Assembly (NCBI GenBank): GCA_020137815.1
Contig: CM035354.1
Coordinates: forward strand, 1,134,386 to 1,198,385
Reading direction: 5' to 3'
DNA length: 64,000 bases
Origin: Hormiphora californensis
Taxonomy: Eukaryota; Ctenophora; Tentaculata; Cydippida; Pleurobrachiidae
Below, in pieces: positions 60,437 to 64,000 of this stretch. A program made the position numbers and the translations under genes. A model generated the notes under the pieces. It searched no databases. It was not told the DNA's origin and saw only the letters and a list, made by a program, of their open reading frames with translations. Every line of letters begins with the position of its first letter. Position 1 is the stretch's first letter.

Positions 60437-61906
60437 AACGAATTTTTTATATATTTCCTTAATTTTGGAATTTTTTATATATATATAAAAATATATAAAA
60501 ATATATAAAAATATATAAAGTTATATAAATAATATATAAAAATATATAAAAATATATGAAATAAACCCTTTTTTCACCCCTTTTACTTTCAAAAAAGGGG
60601 ATTATTTCCATCTATTGTTCACTTGAATATGTTTCATAGAGTTAATTTAAGTGTTTGAGAGGGTGATAGCTGTTTTACATAATTGAGAATGTGTTCAAAA
60701 GTGAATTATGCACTGTCAAAAGTAGAACTGGTGAAGAGAGGTTCCGGCCTAATAATATCTACCAGTTTTGGTGTGATTTCAATCATTTTTTGTATGTTGA
60801 TCCGTGCAGATGTACTAGAACTGGTGAAGAGAGGTTGGGATCGCGAAACTAAAAAACAAATCATTTTTGACGTCATTTTGACGTCATGACGTTATTGACG
60901 AGACGTCACGATGTTACAAACGTCACATTGATGACGGAAAATCATCAGGATTATCTAGATGAAGATGCTGACCAAGTTTGAGATCAATTGAATGATATTT
61001 GATCCCGCTATGGCGAAAAACAGCTTTCTGTTTTCACACTTTCGGCACAATTTTTTATATATTTTTATATATTTTTTATATATTTTTATATATTTTTATA
61101 TAATCATATGTATTTTTATATATTTTATATATTTTATATATATATAAAAAATTATGTTCAAAAAAAAGGTATATAAAATATATAAAAATATATAAAAAAT
61201 GAGCGTTGCCCCCCCCCCCCCCCATCTTACCACACAGATGACGATGAAAAAGGGGAAGGTGATCAGAAGAAAGGCAATTCTGAAGAATCCCCTGGGGGAG
61301 GGAGAATTTGGACCGGGCACTATCCACACTAAATCTTATCATCTAATCGGCATGGACCTCAGAGGTATACTATCCCTCCCCCCTCATTTTTACAACTTTC
61401 TCCACATGCACCCTGCCTGGAGCCAAGGCCTTACATATCCCACCTCTTATGTTCACACCCTTCCTCCCTCGGGTGCAAACAACCACCTCCCAACCAGGAA
61501 CCGACCGAACCAGTAAATACTGGTCCTTGATTGGCTGATAACCAGTCACGTGACCTAAATAACAAGTTCTGATTGGCTTGTTTACTTGTGTCGGTCTGTT
61601 CCTGCTCCCAACCACAAGGCACAAATTTACCACCCACGCTAAATGTAATGTAACATTATCCCACAGACACAAGGAAGCTAGATCAGCTAAAGACTTACCT
61701 CAACACATCTAAACCAACTCTGGTGCTGGCTGAATGTGTTTTGTGTTATGTTCCACCCTCTTCTACTGATCAGTTGTTGGCTTGGTTGAGTGGGACCTTC
61801 CCAAACCTCGCTTTTCTTAACTACGAGCCCTGTAACATGGGCGATAGGTAGGTACTACCCTCTATCTCTCTCTCTCTGTCTCTCTCTCTGTCTCTCTCTC
61901 TGTCTC

Positions 61907-61964
<58 letters not shown>

Positions 61965-62959
61965 CCTCCTTGGTGACGCAGTCACCCCTACTCGAACAGC
62001 TGCGTGAAGCGATGCAATCGAAGCCCGCGATTGTATCACCGATCAGCAATTTAATTTGTCCCTCTCTCTTCATCTAGCTCCTCCTCCCCCTCCCTCCCTC
62101 TCTTTTCTCTCGCTCTCCCTCTCTCTTCATCTCCCCTCCCCCTCTCTCTTTTCTCTCGCTCTCCCTCTAGGTTCGGCAGCATCATGATTGAGAATATGAG
62201 AGCTAGGGACTGTGAGTTGCCAGGTATTCTCGCATGTCCGACCCTTACCGAACAAGAACAACGGTTCCTCAAGGCTGGTTTTACAGCTGCAAAGGTACTT
62301 CTAACATGTTTAACATAGTTTTAAACATGTTTTACATAGTTTGACTTCTAACTAAACATGTTTCGCATGGTTTTAACATACTTGTACCCTCGTTTAGGTC
62401 TGATTATCTGTCTCTTTAGAACATAGTGATGGTCTTTTAGGATCACCCTTCGTCACCAAATTTCACCATGGCAACCCCCATGTATCACCCTGACAACCCC
62501 CACATCACCATGGCAACCCCCACATCACCATGACAACCCCCACATCACCATGGCAACCCCCACATCACCCTGACAACCCCCACATCACCATGGCAACCCT
62601 CACATCACCATGGCAACCCCCACATCACCATGACAACCCCCACATCACCATGGCAACCCCTACATCACCATGGCAACCCACACATCACCATGGCAACCCC
62701 CGCATTTGACTACAGGCGGTAGACATGAATGTGGTGTATCAGAGTCTACCTGATAGAGAGCGGATAGAACGAATTGAGATGTTTGATGAAGTGGAGCTCC
62801 TAACACAACTCCTTCACCATTATTGCCTAGCAACCGCTGCCCAGGGAACCCTCACCAAGGTACAATAAAATATTAGACACATGTTCAGGTTTTAAACTCT
62901 CTCAGAATATTACAACATAACAAGTTACACTCTCCTCCCTCTCTCAGATGGCGGACTGA
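59736..62959 (+). CDS. LCMT1: Leucine carboxyl methyltransferase 1
   Basis: LCMT1 methylates the C-terminal leucine of the PP2A catalytic subunit with S-adenosylmethionine, steering holoenzyme assembly. Exons: 59736-59890, 60024-60174, 61238-61364, 61667-61847, 62171-62294, 62716-62859, 62948-62959. Family features are the N-terminal [22 protein letters not shown] and [10 protein letters not shown], the SAM-binding [66 protein letters not shown] and a conserved C-terminal [21 protein letters not shown]. All phases agree and no domain is missing; the length is about 298 residues against about 330 in human. The intron between exons 2 and 3 carries a dispersed repeat and long homopolymers, and the last large intron carries a 19-bp minisatellite. 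Confidence 0.95.
60392..60434. repeat. Poly-G run
   Basis: About 43 consecutive G residues in LCMT1 intron 2, close to a poly-C run (60309-60324). The exact length is likely unreliable. Confidence 0.85.
60470..61200. repeat. AT-rich (TATAAAAA)n tracts flanking a dispersed repeat
   Basis: TATATAAAAA tandem tracts at 60474-60562 and 61050-61199 flank a segment (60720-61030) sharing GACGTCATTTTGACGTCA and GACCAAGTTTGAGATC with 16010-16200, the element seen in the DOCK intron. Confidence 0.75.
61497..61602. mobile_element. About 105-bp MITE-like element, copy 3
   Basis: It runs GGAACCGACCGAA to TCGGTCTGTTCC with the conserved core GCTGATAACCAGTCACGTGACC, in an LCMT1 intron. Confidence 0.8.
61861..61962. 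repeat. (CT)n/(GTCTCTCT)n simple repeat
   Basis: CT repeats with regular GTCTCTCTCTCT units in an LCMT1 intron. Confidence 0.95.
62456..62705. repeat. 19-bp CACATCACCATGGCAACCC minisatellite
   Basis: About 13 units, some reading TGACAACC instead of TGGCAACC, ending 10 bp before the LCMT1 exon-6 acceptor. Units contain RGYAAC half-sites of the RFX motif but mostly lack the 5' GT. Confidence 0.85.
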
Positions 62960-62968
62960 ATGGTGTTA

Positions 62969-63650
62969 TTAGGCGCTCACATCCCGGTGGATCGGCTCCT
63001 CGAAGGTGGTAACCTCTCCCCTCACACTATCATCAGCACTGTTATAACAGTAACAGGAGCCAAACCCGAGCCAGCTACAGTCCATGTAATCGTACTTTGA
63101 GGTATCACAGCACCCTCCAGAGATGATAGCATCCCAGGGGTTACACATCATGGCCGTGCCCTCTGGACAACATCCAACATACTCAAAGGACGCGCTGTGA
63201 AGGAGTGGGGTTAGGGGACATGTACACAAAGGAGGCGCTGTGTGGAGAGTGGGGTTGTTGGCCAGAGGGGTTAGGGGACATAATATGTTGGTTTGAGTTT
63301 ATACTGATTTTTATTTTGGCGAAGCGACTCAAACTCAGCCAGGGTAAGGTCAATGAAGGTTAGCGAGAAGAAGACTACGAGTTACATACCTGTTATATAC
63401 GCTGATATCAAACCCAGGGCTGTCACAGTAGGCACCGCTGGCACCAAGATTAAACCCAGACTCGGACTTGAGACCCTCTCCGGATACAAGGGATGCCACT
63501 ACAACCGAGCTGTATGGGGAGACATGGGGTTAGTTGGAGAGAGAGACGATTAGTGGGTGGTGCCAGGACCACGATGACAAAGTTGATACGTTGTTGAGTT
63601 AGGGTTTACTCAACACTTGGTACTACTAACCTCACAAGGATAAGAAACAT
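62969..63650 (-). CDS. Small secreted cysteine-rich protein, uncharacterised, 3 exons
   Basis: Exons: 63650-63631, 63509-63390, 63194-62969, all with GT-AG borders. The joined start MFLILVSSVVVASLVSG is a signal peptide, split after six codons plus two bases. The mature part, about 105 residues, has a short first segment (GAYCDSPGFDISVYN), then a Cys-dense block with CC pairs (EYVGCCPEGTAMMCNP, ISGGCCDTSKYDYMDCSW, SCYCYN) and an acidic end (EVTTFEEPIHRDVSA). Nine or ten cysteines imply several disulphides. The family is not recognised; secreted enzyme inhibitor, mucus protein or adhesive protein are all possible. Its stop lies 10 bp from the LCMT1 stop, so the two genes are tail to tail. Confidence 0.72.
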
Positions 63651-64000
63651 GTTGTCAAAGAAATGAGGGGAAGTTGTTGGTTACTCAGAGCAAGGGATGG
63701 CGAGATGTAATTGTGTCTTGGGTGTTGTGTCGTGGTGGTGGGTGGTAAACTGTTTACTAGGTCTGTCATAGTGTGACATTGTAACTATCTTCACTGTACC
63801 ATCTGTTACCCCAAATTGGTTTAGTACCTTTACTACCTAGACAAACAGGCCCAGCCCCTCCTCCCCGCCTCTATTGGTGATGAATCCCCCCTCTCTCTAT
63901 CTTTCTCTATATCTTTCTCTCTAGTCTCTCTAGTCTCTCTATTCCTATTTCCTCTCTATTCCAGTCGCAGTCAACCTATATAATTGGTGGTGACTAAATA
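63651..64000. other. 5' flank of the cysteine-rich gene, no further feature
   Basis: AT- and CT-rich sequence with a CTCTCTAGT run near 63890-63940; no exon seen. Confidence 0.5.

Noticed and set aside
62456-62705. Possible CRISPR-like regular repeat
   Set aside because: Unit is 19 bp with no unique spacers; it is a minisatellite in a eukaryotic intron.

Overview
This window is eukaryotic, almost certainly from an animal. Genes are split by short GT-AG introns, both strands are used, a tRNA-Leu is encoded within an intron, and the gene set (DOCK exchange factor, ORC3, LCMT1, acid lipase, cathepsins, an EAG-type K+ channel, an Arf-like GTPase, F-box/LRR proteins) is metazoan in flavour. The dense introns, G-homopolymer runs, many short foldback/MITE-like repeats and divergent proteins suggest a non-bilaterian marine animal (ctenophore- or sponge-like). 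That placement is an inference; nothing here fixes the species.

Layout: 1-20888 is one long minus-strand DOCK1-5-type gene, with at least 34 recognisable exons and a C-terminus cut by the window start. A complete acid-lipase gene (3818-6821, plus strand) and a tRNA-Leu(CAG) gene (minus) lie inside its introns. Next are an intronless ORC3 gene (21144-22976, minus) and an Arf-like GTPase (23161-23718, minus). From about 23.7 to 31.4 kb is a transposon nest: a multi-hairpin foldback element interrupted at a TA by a head-to-tail pair of pogo-like elements, themselves interrupted by a non-LTR reverse transcriptase fragment. Two paralogous cathepsin L-like genes with a PAN-like C-terminal tail follow (31582-34689 and 35343-44215, minus). 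The second carries a nearly complete CR1-like LINE in its first intron. Then come a small uncharacterised ORF, a single-pass membrane protein, a KCNH (EAG-type) channel with PAS and CNBHD domains (46898-51620), and two uncharacterised membrane proteins (to 55173), all minus. The plus strand resumes with a damaged F-box/LRR gene and its truncated tandem copy (56194-58550) and an LCMT1 gene (59736-62959). A small cysteine-rich secreted protein (62969-63650, minus) closes the window.

Three things stand out. (1) The LINE ORF1 combines an intact-looking AlkB-type 2OG-Fe(II) dioxygenase with an SGNH esterase domain. (2) Tandem repeats at several places are built from real splice junctions or exons: eight copies of a 40-bp lipase exon end, acceptor arrays in DOCK and cathepsin 2, donor arrays in DOCK. 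(3) One intronic minisatellite carries nine perfect RFX X-box motifs. All exon structures were read by eye from translation and splice signals; they were not tested against transcripts or databases.
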